Origin: an uncultured Clostridium sp.
GTDB taxonomy: Bacteria; Bacillota; Clostridia; TANB77; CAG-508
Reading direction: 5' to 3'
DNA length: 64,000 nt
NCBI GenBank assembly: GCA_948471055.1
Contig: CAOKQZ010000007.1
Location: forward strand, 1-64,000
Part shown: positions 45,701-53,424 of the stretch, piece after piece
Numbering within the stretch: the first letter of the stretch is position 1
How the letters are laid out: every line of letters starts with the position of its first letter
The notes under the pieces: model-generated
Seen by the model: the letters and a program-made list of their open reading frames with translations, nothing else
What the model was told of the DNA's origin: nothing
Database searches by the model: none
Program-made: the position numbers and the translations under genes

Positions 45701-46244
45701 CTTGTTCCCTAATTCCATTGTTTTGTACTTCTAAGTAATAATCCTCTCCAAATAGATTTTTAAACCACAAGGCGACCTTTTTGGCTCCTTCCATATCGTC
45801 TTTTAAAATGGCTTGGTTTACTTCTCCTGCTAAACAAGCACTTAAGCAAATTAATCCCTCATGATGTTTTTCTAAAATTTCTTTATCGATACGTGGCTTA
45901 TAGTAAAATCCATCGGTAAATCCCATGGAGACTAATTTGGTTAAGTTTTGATAACCTTCGTTGTTTTTAGCAAGTAAAATTAAATGGTTGTTAAAATCAA
46001 GTCCTGCTTCTTTTTGAAATCGGCTTCGATTGGCTACATATACCTCGCACCCAATAATTGGCTTAATTCCTTCTTTTTTACATGCTTTATAAAAGTCAAT
46101 TACCCCATACATTACCCCATGGTCTGTAAGAGCAATTGCCTCCATTCCCATTTCTTTGGCACGAATGGGTAAGTCTTTAATACGGTTTGCACCGTCTAAT
46201 AAGCTGTATTCACTATGTACATGTAAATGAATAAATTTTGACAT
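42759..46244 (-). CDS. dnaE: DNA polymerase III alpha subunit (DnaE)
   Basis: A 1161-residue replicative polymerase. The PHP domain begins HLHVHSEYSLLDGANRI. The polymerase active site has MPDFDVDFCYERRDEV, with the aspartates, and the SGSGAGS-like GPGRGSGAGSILAYA loop. The helix-hairpin-helix region and OB-fold (FAGIISSVKKKYTKTNKIMAF) follow. Length is usual for DnaE1/DnaE3 types. My scan found no in-frame CGG codon among its 1161 codons, although arginine is frequent, which serves as the control for the CGG finding. Confidence 0.97.
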   Translation of the reverse strand: MSKFIHLHVHSEYSLLDGANRIKDLPIRAKEMGMEAIALTDHGVMYGVIDFYKACKKEGIKPIIGCEVYVANRSRFQKEAGLDFNNHLILLAKNNEGYQNLTKLVSMGFTDGFYYKPRIDKEILEKHHEGLICLSACLAGEVNQAILKDDMEGAKKVALWFKNLFGEDYYLEVQNNGIREQALANQKLIALSRELDIPLVATNDAHYSRKEDAYNHEVLLCIQTGKKMKDEDRMRFETEELYLKTSEEMADFFSNIPEAIENTVKIAKKCNVEFEFGHTILPNYEVPEGYKTHYDYLKKLCDDGIKNRYGENPGKEILDRADYELSVIGKMGYVDYYLIVWDYINYAKSVGIPVGPGRGSGAGSILAYAIGITDIDPIQYNLLFERFLNPERVSMPDFDVDFCYERRDEVIDYVCHKYGYDHVSQIITFGTMAARMVIRDVGRVLDIPYQDADKLAKMIPNELHITIPKALEQNRELREIYESNAQTKQVLDIAMALEGMPRQASTHACGVVITKEPVVNYVPLYVNTKDGSITTQFIMTTLEELGLLKMDFLGLRTLTVIQDAINLVKQNRGIDVTFDEKMNDPKVYKLWANGESSGIFQFESQGMTNFMKELKPDSLEDIIAGVSLYRPGPMDQIPRYIKNKLDLEHAVYTHPSLEPILNVTYGCMVYQEQVMQIVRDLAGYSLGRADLVRRAMGKKKLDVMAKEREYFIYGKLDENGEVEIPGCIRNGIDEVSANKIFDEMAEFAKYAFNKSHAAAYAVVSYRTAYLKTYYPEELLAATLNSFLGNLDKVPAYIDECKRLHIEILRPDINKSFTKFTVDNGKIRFGMGSIKNVGIAAVDSIVKEREQNGPFTSFTDFCERMQEEAVNKKCIESLIKAGAFDEFEQTRSTLMASFENIIDTISSASKKMLQGQVTMFDLAPEDEVISDIKYSYQTLKEYSKRELLSMEKEMLGLYISGHPLDNLREQIEKQTNINTMQMRKLHEEEENTEMQANMPEFKDGQNVKFAGIISSVKKKYTKTNKIMAFLTVEDLYGQAEIILFENCYQTCSDILLNDKIVVIEGRLSIREDEDTKIVANRITEFGEKKNKQFIIDITDLEEQTKQKLRGAIKFFSGDKNNIAIFVKEKENQKPCGGIYLTEEIKAQFEEIVGSQRVSIEEK

Positions 46245-46263
46245 ATTGTTTCCTCTTTCTCAA

Positions 46264-46689
46264 TTAATCTCCTGCTACCATTTGTAAAATTGCTTTTGGT
46301 ACTTCTGCCCAAATGAGCATTGCCCAAATACCTCCTGCAAACATAACGATATAAGATAAAATGTATATTCCATAAATTGAAAATCCTAACACATAGCCGA
46401 TAAAACGAATGAGCGTTTTATGAACTCCTTTTAGCCCTTCTTCTAGGGTTTGTGTTCGTACTTGCATTAATTCTTCAATTGGCACATGATAAATTTCAGA
46501 TAACTTATACATTTTCTCTAAATCCGGAAATTCCATATCATGTTCCCATTTTCTTACACTTTTTATTGTCACATTTGGCATATCGATTTTTTGCACTAAT
46601 TCTTCAATCGTGTATTCTTTCTTACAACGTAAATCATACAAATAAGCCCCAAAATCATTTTCCAATAACTTCTCTTTTACACTTCTCAT
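46264..46689 (-). CDS. XRE-type regulator with C-terminal membrane segment
   Basis: A 141-residue protein with a helix-turn-helix near residues 10-70 (YTIEELVQKIDMPNVTIKSVRKWEHDMEFPDLEKM) and one long hydrophobic region (FIGYVLGFSIYGIYILSYIVMFAGGIWAMLI pattern, two passes). This membrane-tethered regulator layout is common in Firmicutes. Target unknown. Confidence 0.8.
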   Translation of the reverse strand: MRSVKEKLLENDFGAYLYDLRCKKEYTIEELVQKIDMPNVTIKSVRKWEHDMEFPDLEKMYKLSEIYHVPIEELMQVRTQTLEEGLKGVHKTLIRFIGYVLGFSIYGIYILSYIVMFAGGIWAMLIWAEVPKAILQMVAGD

Positions 46690-46718
46690 TCGTTTCTCCC
46701 TTTATTTTCAAATTCATT

Positions 46719-46964
46719 TTATAATACTTTAATACATTCTGGCATGTCCTTTTTCATAACCGTTGGAATATGGGTAATCTCAAACTTCGAAACACTATCC
46801 CCAAAAGCAATTTCAACCACATCGCCAATCTTCACCTCATAACTAGGCTTTACGGTCTTACCATTTACCTTCACTCTTCCTTTATCTGCCACCTCATTGG
46901 CAATAGTTCTTCTCTTAATTACTCTAGTGACTTTTAAAAATTTATCTAATCGCAACTCTCTCAC
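46719..46964 (-). CDS. S4-domain RNA-binding protein (RqcP/HslR-like)
   Basis: An 81-residue S4 fold: MRELRLDKFLKVTRVIKRRTIANEVADKGRVKVNGK. Single-domain S4 proteins of this size in Firmicutes correspond to RqcP (YabO), which helps alanine tailing of stalled nascent chains on the ribosome. That link is from family knowledge. It is of interest here because +1 decoding sites would be expected to stall ribosomes. Confidence 0.85.
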   Translation of the reverse strand: MRELRLDKFLKVTRVIKRRTIANEVADKGRVKVNGKTVKPSYEVKIGDVVEIAFGDSVSKFEITHIPTVMKKDMPECIKVL

Positions 46965-47040
46965 CTCTATAAAATGGTTATATCATATTTTGCTAAAATA
47001 GTAAAGAAATTTGTAAAATCTTTGTTTGTTAATTGTAGCA

Positions 47041-47926
47041 TTATATATTATTTTTTCTTAATTTCTTTTGCATTTTATCTTTCAAATCATCTTTACTATC
47101 TTCTAAATACTTGTAGTTTAGTGCATTTTTTGTTGTAATTACTGTTTCTCCTAAATTTTTCTCTATATCGTCTCTTGCAACTTTAGCAGCATGCCCTCCC
47201 ATATTGGCAACTTTTCTATTTTCTTCTAGTCCATACGGTCTATGCTTTCTTAAGCTCTCTTGTCGCTATTTCCCCTAAATCTGTTAATGCAACTTCTATA
47301 TCTGTCATATTATCTCTTAAAGATTCTTTTCTAATTCCTTTAAGTTCCTTATATTCTGATGCCTTCATTCCAGACCAAGCCTGATATATTTCATTTGTAA
47401 GAACTGCGTATTCATAATTTTTTGTTATTCCATTCTCTTTCCATACATCTGTTAACTTACGTCTATCTACAATTCCAGTCATTCTCGCTTTAATCCAATT
47501 ATCATCATACTCATGACTTCTGTAATAATCTACTGCACGGTTAATCGCTATTTCTGGATTAAATACTTCATCAATTCTTTCTTTTCCCATTTTGGCAAGC
47601 CAAAGTTTAAATGGTTCTGCTTTTGGACTTGGTATTGATTCAATTAATCTTAATATTCCGCTTGTATCTAATACATCTGTATTATAAAATTTTCCATCTT
47701 TCGCTTTTAATTTCAGTTGTCCGATTTTTTCGGACAACTGACTTCCTTCTTGATTTAACTTTATTTTTAAATCATTCCAATATTTCCTTGCCCTTTCACT
47801 ATTGGTCAATGCTCCAACAATATCAACTACACTAAAATAATATTCTTCTTTTTCGCTGTCCCACGCACTTCTTATTTCTTTTCCTTCAAAAAGATTCGAA
47901 ATTGTTTCTAATTTATTATCATCCAT
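47041..47926 (-). CDS. BRO/antirepressor (DinD-like) protein, frameshifted without CGG
   Basis: The start is placed at ATG 47926. The Bro-N-like part (VVDIVGALTNSERARKYWNDLK, SIPSPKAEPFKLWLAKMG) is intact. Near 47250 the frame changes by +1: ATRELKKA-stop in one frame, KHRPYGLEENRKVANMGGHAAKVARDD in the next. With one base removed the length is 885, 294 residues. The site reads GAG-CTT-AAG-AAA-GCA-TAG and has no CGG, so it is a different case from the others: a plain mutation or CTT-A type slippage. It is probably a former prophage gene. A perfect hairpin lies inside it at 47714-47740. Confidence 0.7.
47714..47740. repeat. Perfect 11-bp inverted repeat inside the antirepressor gene
   Basis: CAGTTGTCCGA and TCGGACAACTG are separated by five T. 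The bases encode the QLSEKIGQL segment. It could fold in mRNA or form a cruciform; the T-loop and stem resemble a terminator without its tail. Confidence 0.7.
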
Positions 47927-48238
47927 CGGTATCACATTCCTTTACTAATTTATTATTACGCACAAATTATACCAAGAATATACATTTTTTTCAATCAAAT
48001 TTATAGAATATTCATCAATGACTTTTCATCTATCTATTGCTTTTTGTCGGATTTTGTCGAAAAGTTTTTCTTTACTTTTGTCGCATTTTGTAGTTTAATT
48101 ATATTGTTATATTCGTAAAAATTTGTTTCCTAAGTTTTATTAGGTTCTACTAATTTTTATCATTATGTCTTTTAAAAAAAGACAATTCTTATTGACAATG
48201 TGTCAATTTTCTATTATAATCAAGAAAGAAGTGATGTT

Positions 48239-49231
48239 ATGGTATTATTTACTTATACCGATTATCTTAGGTGCCAAAAAGCACTTGAAAAACAGGCTCT
48301 TGTGCTTCAGGAAGAATCTACGCCTTATGTTCCTATGCCCTATTGTAGTTTTAAAGTTTATCATAGGCATGATAAACTTTACCGAGATTTACTAAATAAC
48401 AAAAAAGAATTTGCTTTGTTTTTGCAAGATTTCTTTTGCTACTCTTTGTCTTCTCCTATTGTAAAATACAATCGAAATTTTATTACCAAAGATTATTCTA
48501 ATACGATTAGTGATGTTATTTTTAAATTACAAGATATCCCTGTTTATTTATTAATCGAACACCAGTCTTACCCAGACCACTCCCTACCTTACCGAATTTA
48601 TCGATACTACTCTTCTATTTTAGAAGACATCCATTCTTCGAAAAAACACTTAACCAAAAAGGATAAAATCCCTCTAGTAACTCCAATTGTATTGTATACT
48701 GGTAGTTCTTGTTGGAATTTTTCTTCTAATTTTCAAGACCATCAATTTAAGTACACTTACAACAACAACTTAAAAAATGGAAAGCTTTCTCTTTCCTATA
48801 ACTTTATTAACATTCATGACTTTTCAAAAGAGGAATTATTGCACATGAAGTCTATGGTTGCTTTTTGTATGGCAATTGACAAATGTAAAAAAATGCCTGA
48901 ATTAATCCATACTATTCATGCCGTTTATGATGTTTGTTCATTAGAACAAAAGGCATATTTATATCGAATGTTGAAATATTTATTACAACCAATTATTCCA
49001 AAAGAGATTTATGAGGATTTATTGGAAAAATTTAATTGTGAGGAGGAACAGACTATGACTGAATTAATTGAAAGAATGCTACAGGACATAGAAAACACAA
49101 AACAAACTGCTGAGAAAAAAGGCTTGAAAAAAACTGCTATTAATATGCTAAAACGAAATATGCCTTTGGAGGATATTGCCGATATTACTGGCTTATCGAT
49201 TGAAGAAATTAAAAAATTAAAAACCGCTTAG
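48239..49231 (+). CDS. Rpn/YhgA-like PD-(D/E)XK nuclease family protein
   Basis: The start is placed at ATG 48239 (MVLFTYTDYLRC); 330 residues. The nuclease fold has HDKLYRDLLNNKKEFALFLQDFF at the start, SDVIFKL, and VYLLIEHQSYPD, the conserved segment with catalytic acid and glutamine of the transposase_31/Rpn family. A C-terminal helical region with EKKGLKKTAINMLKRNMPLEDIADITGLS is also typical. Rpn proteins promote RecA-independent recombination; here the gene stands alone with its own promoter region. Confidence 0.85.
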   Translation: MVLFTYTDYLRCQKALEKQALVLQEESTPYVPMPYCSFKVYHRHDKLYRDLLNNKKEFALFLQDFFCYSLSSPIVKYNRNFITKDYSNTISDVIFKLQDIPVYLLIEHQSYPDHSLPYRIYRYYSSILEDIHSSKKHLTKKDKIPLVTPIVLYTGSSCWNFSSNFQDHQFKYTYNNNLKNGKLSLSYNFINIHDFSKEELLHMKSMVAFCMAIDKCKKMPELIHTIHAVYDVCSLEQKAYLYRMLKYLLQPIIPKEIYEDLLEKFNCEEEQTMTELIERMLQDIENTKQTAEKKGLKKTAINMLKRNMPLEDIADITGLSIEEIKKLKTA

Positions 49232-49292
49232 AAAACAAATTTAAGAATTTCTAAGCGATCAGAACCGCAAAGAAATTCTTAAACTTCCATCA

Positions 49293-49841
49293 TTATCGAC
49301 ATCTTCTACATCTACATTGACATTGGCAGGAATTATTGTTGTTACTATTTGCTTGTATGCCTCCATTGTTACTAATAAAATTATAGGCATTATCGTACCC
49401 ATTGTTATATCCTCGGTTATAGCCATTGTTAAAGGCCTCCCCATTATTATTTCGGCAGGTAACTCTACAACTACATCCATTTGTATTTGATAAGTCGACA
49501 ATTTCGTTTCCATCACTAAGTGCTACTAGATTACCATTAAATGTCGTTTGGTTTCTTCTACAAGAGCATTCATTCTCTCTTCTACAGCAATTACAACTTA
49601 CGTTACAATTTCGGAAAAACCAACATAGTATTTTTACAATTGAAGCAGTTACGTAGGCTAAAAATGTATAGACAATTGCCGCAATTAGGAATACCGCATC
49701 AAAAACAGCAAAAGCTACAATTAAGTATATGGCAAAGAAGATTGCCGAAACGAGTATTGGTGATTTGATTAGTTTTTGTAAAACAACAGCTAATATAATA
49801 GTAGCAAGTGGTAGAGCAAAATAGATTAGTAATATATTCAT
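49293..49841 (-). CDS. DUF2651-type membrane protein with Asn/Gly/Cys-rich tail
   Basis: A 182-residue protein. Residues 1-68 have the DUF2651 pattern of three membrane segments (LIKSPILVSAIFFAIYLIVAFAVFD). The rest is unusual: clusters of cysteine (CNCCRRENECSCRR), then a Tyr/Asn/Gly repeat (NNGYNRGYNNGYDN), and a final Cys/Arg run CQCQCRCRRCR. The tail may bind metal or line the envelope; function unknown. Confidence 0.75.
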   Translation of the reverse strand: MNILLIYFALPLATIILAVVLQKLIKSPILVSAIFFAIYLIVAFAVFDAVFLIAAIVYTFLAYVTASIVKILCWFFRNCNVSCNCCRRENECSCRRNQTTFNGNLVALSDGNEIVDLSNTNGCSCRVTCRNNNGEAFNNGYNRGYNNGYDNAYNFISNNGGIQANSNNNNSCQCQCRCRRCR

Positions 49842-49965
49842 AATCTTCTCTCCTTTATGATTTTTTGCTACTATATCTTATGAATATTTTCTTTTTTGTG
49901 TTACTGCTTATACACTAAAATCCTATCTTGTATATTCGCCTTCATTGTATGCAACACCATATTAC

Positions 49966-50724
49966 TTATTTCGTACTTTCGTCTTCGTTATATTCGACAC
50001 TTACTAAATATAACCCATGTGCTGGCAATGTTTTTCCTGCTTTTGTTCTATCTTTTTGCTCAATAATGTTTGGAATATCCGTAGGTGCTATTTTGTGTAA
50101 CCCTACCTCTACTAATGTACCAGAAATAATACGAACCATATTATATAAAAAACCATTTCCGGTTAATCGAATTTTGATCATATCCCCATTCCCGTATTAC
50201 TTCTGCTTTGTATATTGTTCGTACACTGCTTTTACTACTTGTTCCACTTGCTTTAAATGCTTTAAAGTCATGTTCTCCTTCAAAATATTTTACCGCTTGT
50301 TGCATGCTAAGAACATCTAGCTTTTGTGGAATATGATACCTGAGGTTTCGAAAAATGGCACTTCCATATGGAGAATCATCAATTTGATATTCATATGTTT
50401 TTCTCTTACAAGAAAATCTTGCATGAAAATCTTCTTCGACTTCTTCCGCTTGTTTTATAACAATCGTCTTTTTTAATCTCGAATTTAATGCAATGGCAAA
50501 TTTCGAAATTGGCAAATTGGAATTTGTTTTAAAATTGGCAACTTGTCCGAAAAGCATGTACTCCTCTATCCGTCCTTCCGTGAAGCCGTTAAATCTACCT
50601 CTTCTTTTGTAATACTTTTTATCACTTCTTCTATTGTTCCTTGTATATTAGGTTTTCCCGGTTGTTTTTGCCACCCATTAAAGTCTTTTCCATCATATTC
50701 TATTGTTAGTTTTATATTTCTCAA
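49966..50724 (-). CDS. truA: TruA pseudouridine synthase, read through three CGG +1 sites
   Basis: TTG start at 50724 (SD GGAG). The plain reading is broken three times, each at an in-frame CGG: 50578-50580 ([17 protein letters not shown]), 50547-50549 (HAF-C-GGA-QVANF) and 50192-50194 ([22 protein letters not shown]). In all three the skipped C restores a glycine at a place where TruA has a conserved glycine, including the invariant SGRTD motif with the catalytic aspartate. Removing three bases gives 756, 251 residues, the normal size. TruA makes pseudouridine at tRNA positions 38-40. The gene is essential for fitness in most bacteria, so decay is unlikely. Confidence 0.92.
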
Positions 50725-51140
50725 TTCTTACTCTCCGTTCACTTTTATAGATTTATATTTTAAAATTCACTTTTGTGATTTAAATAACTGTACAGCCGTA
50801 GTACAGCCACGCGAATTATTTTTTTCATATTTTTGATTTTCCCAATTGAAAGCGTCATTTAAGCCTATTCTATATATTTTTATAGTATAGTTGTTTAATA
50901 CCTTCATTATTATTTTATCACAAAAATTAAGGTTCTTTCCTATTTTATTTAAAATTCTTTGTTTTTTATTATTTTTTCTCATAAATATCCCTCCTATATT
51001 TGAATGATATTTAGAGATATCTCTTATTCTATTTTACCATATTATGTAATATAAAATAACTATTCTAGGTGTTAGGTATTATCTTCTGCTTTCATTGGTA
51101 TTACTTAATTACAAAATTCGACAAGGTTCGACTTTTGTTT
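50725..51140. other. Gap between truA and the prophage, probable prophage boundary
   Basis: No gene is supported in these 416 bases. A 71-codon frame at 50767-50982 is AT-rich, has no clear ribosome site and was not accepted. A short direct repeat GTACAGCC-GTA-GTACAGCC lies near 50790-50810. The prophage attachment site should lie near here, but its partner is off the window. Confidence 0.4.
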
Positions 51141-51323
51141 TTATTTTAAATCTTTTACCAACTCATCTATATAATCTGCTTCTTCATTTCTTGATACAAT
51201 ACTACAATTATCAATATATTTTTCTTTTTCATCTAGATATAATCTTAGTCCATCGTAGTCCTTTCGTTCCATATACCACTTAACTTTTTTTATTATTTCC
51301 TTACATAATTTTAATTCTTCCAT
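51141..51323 (-). CDS. Small helical prophage-edge protein
   Basis: A 60-residue acidic/basic helical protein starting MEELKLCKEIIKKVKWYMERKDYDGLRLYLDEKEKY. A weak GGTGAT ribosome site precedes it. No family recognised. It lies at the edge of the prophage, divergent from the XRE/MutS-like pair. Confidence 0.5.
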   Translation of the reverse strand: MEELKLCKEIIKKVKWYMERKDYDGLRLYLDEKEKYIDNCSIVSRNEEADYIDELVKDLK

Positions 51324-51432
51324 ATAATCACCACTTGAATTATAGCAAAGATACCTTAAACCTGCAATAGTTATAGCAAATGTATCTTAAATCAAAAAGA
51401 GTTAAAATATACATAGGTTCATTGTAAAATAG

Positions 51433-51678
51433 ATGTCAGAAAGGAAGGTGAGAAACTTGATATATGTAAGAATAAAAGAAATACTAAAAGAAGAAAAGAA
51501 AAGTAAATATTGGTTTGTAAAACAAATGGAAGGAGGTTATCAAGCACTCAGTCACTTAATGGATAATGAGACGTCTGGTATTCATTTTGAAACATTAGAA
51601 AAAGCCTGTAATGTTTTAAATCGTGAACCTGGAGAAATTTTAGTTTATAAAAGAAAGAAGGAAAAATCTAGAAAATGA
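51433..51678 (+). CDS. Small Cro/CI-type helix-turn-helix protein
   Basis: An 81-residue protein (or 73 if a TTG at 51457 is the start). The pattern RIKEILKEEKKSKYWFVKQMEGGYQALSHLMDNETSGIHFETLEKACNVLN is a typical short XRE regulator that reads a single helix-turn-helix. It overlaps the MutS-like gene by four bases, so the two are one operon. It may control the prophage or the retroelement. Confidence 0.75.
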   Translation: MSERKVRNLIYVRIKEILKEEKKSKYWFVKQMEGGYQALSHLMDNETSGIHFETLEKACNVLNREPGEILVYKRKKEKSRK

Positions 51679-52073
51679 GTAAATTAATGAAACAATATAA
51701 CGAACTAAAAAAAGATGATGCATCTTCCATTTATTTGTTTAGAGTAGGTATTTTCTATAACATTTTAAATGAAGATGCAAAATTAATCAATGAGAAACTA
51801 GGGCTTAAAATAACCGACTTGGGACCTTCTATTTTCAAGTGTGGTTTTCCCGTTTCTCAATTAGATAAATATATCATACTACTAAATAAATTAAAAATAA
51901 AGTATAAAGTAATAGATAATTTACCTAATTCAAATGTTAATGATTATATGAAAAATATCGAAATAAAAAAAGTATTAAATAAAATTACTGATTTAGATAT
52001 GAATAATACTACTTTCCAACAAGCATTTAATATATTATTAGATATAAAAAACAAATTAGAAAAATTACAATAA
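51675..52073 (+). CDS. MutS-domain-I-like protein (possible retroelement accessory)
   Basis: A 132-residue protein starting MSKLMKQYNELKKDDASSIYLFRVGIFYNILNEDAKLI, then GLKITDLGPSIFKCGFPVSQLDKYI. This is the pattern of the mismatch-binding domain I of MutS (xxYLxxKxxxPxxxLFRxGDFYExF), alone, without the ATPase. Stand-alone MutS-like proteins are a recorded accessory class near diversity-generating retroelements. The reverse transcriptase lies 2.4 kb away, and no Avd gene is seen, so this protein may take that role. The similarity is visible; the link to the retroelement is inference. Confidence 0.65.
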   Translation: MSKLMKQYNELKKDDASSIYLFRVGIFYNILNEDAKLINEKLGLKITDLGPSIFKCGFPVSQLDKYIILLNKLKIKYKVIDNLPNSNVNDYMKNIEIKKVLNKITDLDMNNTTFQQAFNILLDIKNKLEKLQ

Positions 52074-52093
52074 GAGGAGAATTTATCTCCTCT
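52073..52093. terminator. Convergent terminator
   Basis: A perfect 8-bp stem AGAGGAGA/TCTCCTCT with a 5-base loop lies between the MutS-like gene and the endolysin gene, which converge. Confidence 0.7.
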
Positions 52094-52096
52094 ATA

Positions 52097-53254
52097 TTAT
52101 TTCAATTTTTGATTAATTATTCTTTGAATTGCATCTGGATCGTAACCTGCTGCTTTTAATTTCTGTTTTCTAGTTTCTCCTGTTCCCCACCCATCAAAAT
52201 TTGGCTTATTTATTATATCATTTGCAATCTCTTCATTTGACTTTTTATTTGAATTTGTTGCTGTATTATTTGTATTATTAGAATTAGATCCATAACCTAC
52301 TAAATCTTTAGTATATACCCATGAATATAATTCTTTTAATAATACTTTGCCATTTCCAACTTGCATAATTGTATAATTTCTATTTTTATAGCAACTAGGA
52401 ATTTTTTGACCTGTAGCATAATTGGTAGCATTTGCTGATAATGTTACTTTACTTCCAACTGTGATTGAAGGTGCTACATTTGTATTATTATTTTGTGCTT
52501 GTGAACTTGCTGAAGAAACAATGCAAGAATCATTTACCCATCCTATATTACCATTATTAAGTAAATATGGATTTCTTGCTCCTGGTATAATTCTTGTAAT
52601 CATTCCACTTTTAACTGCAGGATTTAATTTTTTAGTAGAAGATGAAGAAGTATAAACGCCATTTATTGTAACTACATCTCCTACATTTCTTCCAGTATTA
52701 TTATTAGATTCATTTACTACAATATTAGGTGTACCTGTTGCTTGTTCTCCTGTTAATTCTCTATATTCTTCTCTAATCATATTGTAAAATCTTTCTAATC
52801 CCATATCTAGAGTTCTATGAGGACAATATTTACCACTTCTATTCTGATGTGTTCCTATTGTATGTCTTGCATCTGTTATATTATCTAAATTCCATCCATA
52901 TTGTTTCATTAAATAAGCTATTCTTTCTGCAGCATTTCTTTCTGCTTTTTCAAATCTCTCTCCACCAGATTTTGAATAACATATTTCAATTCCTATTGTT
53001 TTCATGTTACCAAACCCATGTCCATCTCCAGAGTGCCAAGCATTTCTATTATGTTCAATTCCTTGTACTGTTCTATAATCGTCTATTGCTTCGTGAAAAG
53101 AAACTTGGTTATTATTATTTATCATATATGATATTTCACTCATTGCTGAAGCATCATTTGCTGTATTATGAATTGATATTCCTTCTGGTTTCATAGAATA
53201 TGGACATTTTCTGCCATATTTACTTTCTGTCATTACTACTTTTGTTACTAACAT
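52097..53254 (-). CDS. Prophage endolysin: amidase with Cpl-7-type C-terminal repeat
   Basis: A 385-residue N-acetylmuramoyl-L-alanine amidase. The amidase_2 domain (about 1-165) has GISIHNTAND and NAWHSGDG and TIGTHQNRSGKYCPHR, with zinc-binding histidines and cysteine. Two SH3-like regions follow, then a Gln/Asn/Ser linker and a CW_7-type repeat at the end (NEEIANDIINKPNFDGWGTGETRKQKLKAAGYD pattern). It cuts peptidoglycan at lysis. The last gene of the tail/lysis operon. Confidence 0.92.
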   Translation of the reverse strand: MLVTKVVMTESKYGRKCPYSMKPEGISIHNTANDASAMSEISYMINNNNQVSFHEAIDDYRTVQGIEHNRNAWHSGDGHGFGNMKTIGIEICYSKSGGERFEKAERNAAERIAYLMKQYGWNLDNITDARHTIGTHQNRSGKYCPHRTLDMGLERFYNMIREEYRELTGEQATGTPNIVVNESNNNTGRNVGDVVTINGVYTSSSSTKKLNPAVKSGMITRIIPGARNPYLLNNGNIGWVNDSCIVSSASSQAQNNNTNVAPSITVGSKVTLSANATNYATGQKIPSCYKNRNYTIMQVGNGKVLLKELYSWVYTKDLVGYGSNSNNTNNTATNSNKKSNEEIANDIINKPNFDGWGTGETRKQKLKAAGYDPDAIQRIINQKLK

Positions 53255-53397
53255 TATTCTACACCTCCCTGATAAAATTCATCAGTTTCTTTTACTTCTC
53301 CAATTCCTTCTTCTTTTTCATCAACTTCTGGAAAAGTATTCTCTTGCATATTTAAATCTGCAAGTTCTTGATTGTAATTTACAACTTCTTCTTCCAT
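53254..53397 (-). CDS. 47-residue acidic prophage protein
   Basis: ATG 53397 behind GGAGGTCTTC encodes MEEEVVNYNQELADLNMQEN and ends FYQGGVE. It overlaps the endolysin start by one base (TAATG), so the two are translationally coupled. Very acidic; XkdX-like in size and position but without its motif. Function unknown. Confidence 0.55.
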   Translation of the reverse strand: MEEEVVNYNQELADLNMQENTFPEVDEKEEGIGEVKETDEFYQGGVE

Positions 53398-53424
53398 TTT
53401 GAAGACCTCCTTATAAAAAAATTA

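Noticed and set aside
32610..50724. Treating the split genes as pseudogenes or sequencing errors
   Set aside because: All nine breaks have the same codon (CGG), the same phase and the same repair (skip C, read GGN), in five functional-looking genes on both strands. Errors or decay would vary in base, direction and phase. It remains the main alternative until reads or peptides are checked.
32610..50724. CGG recoded as a plain triplet (for example tryptophan or glutamine)
   Set aside because: Such reassignments are known for CGG in some bacteria, but a triplet reading would keep the frame; here the frame must change by +1 at each CGG.
50767..50982. A 71-codon frame after truA as a gene
   Set aside because: Composition is that of random AT-rich DNA, with no clear ribosome site or motif.
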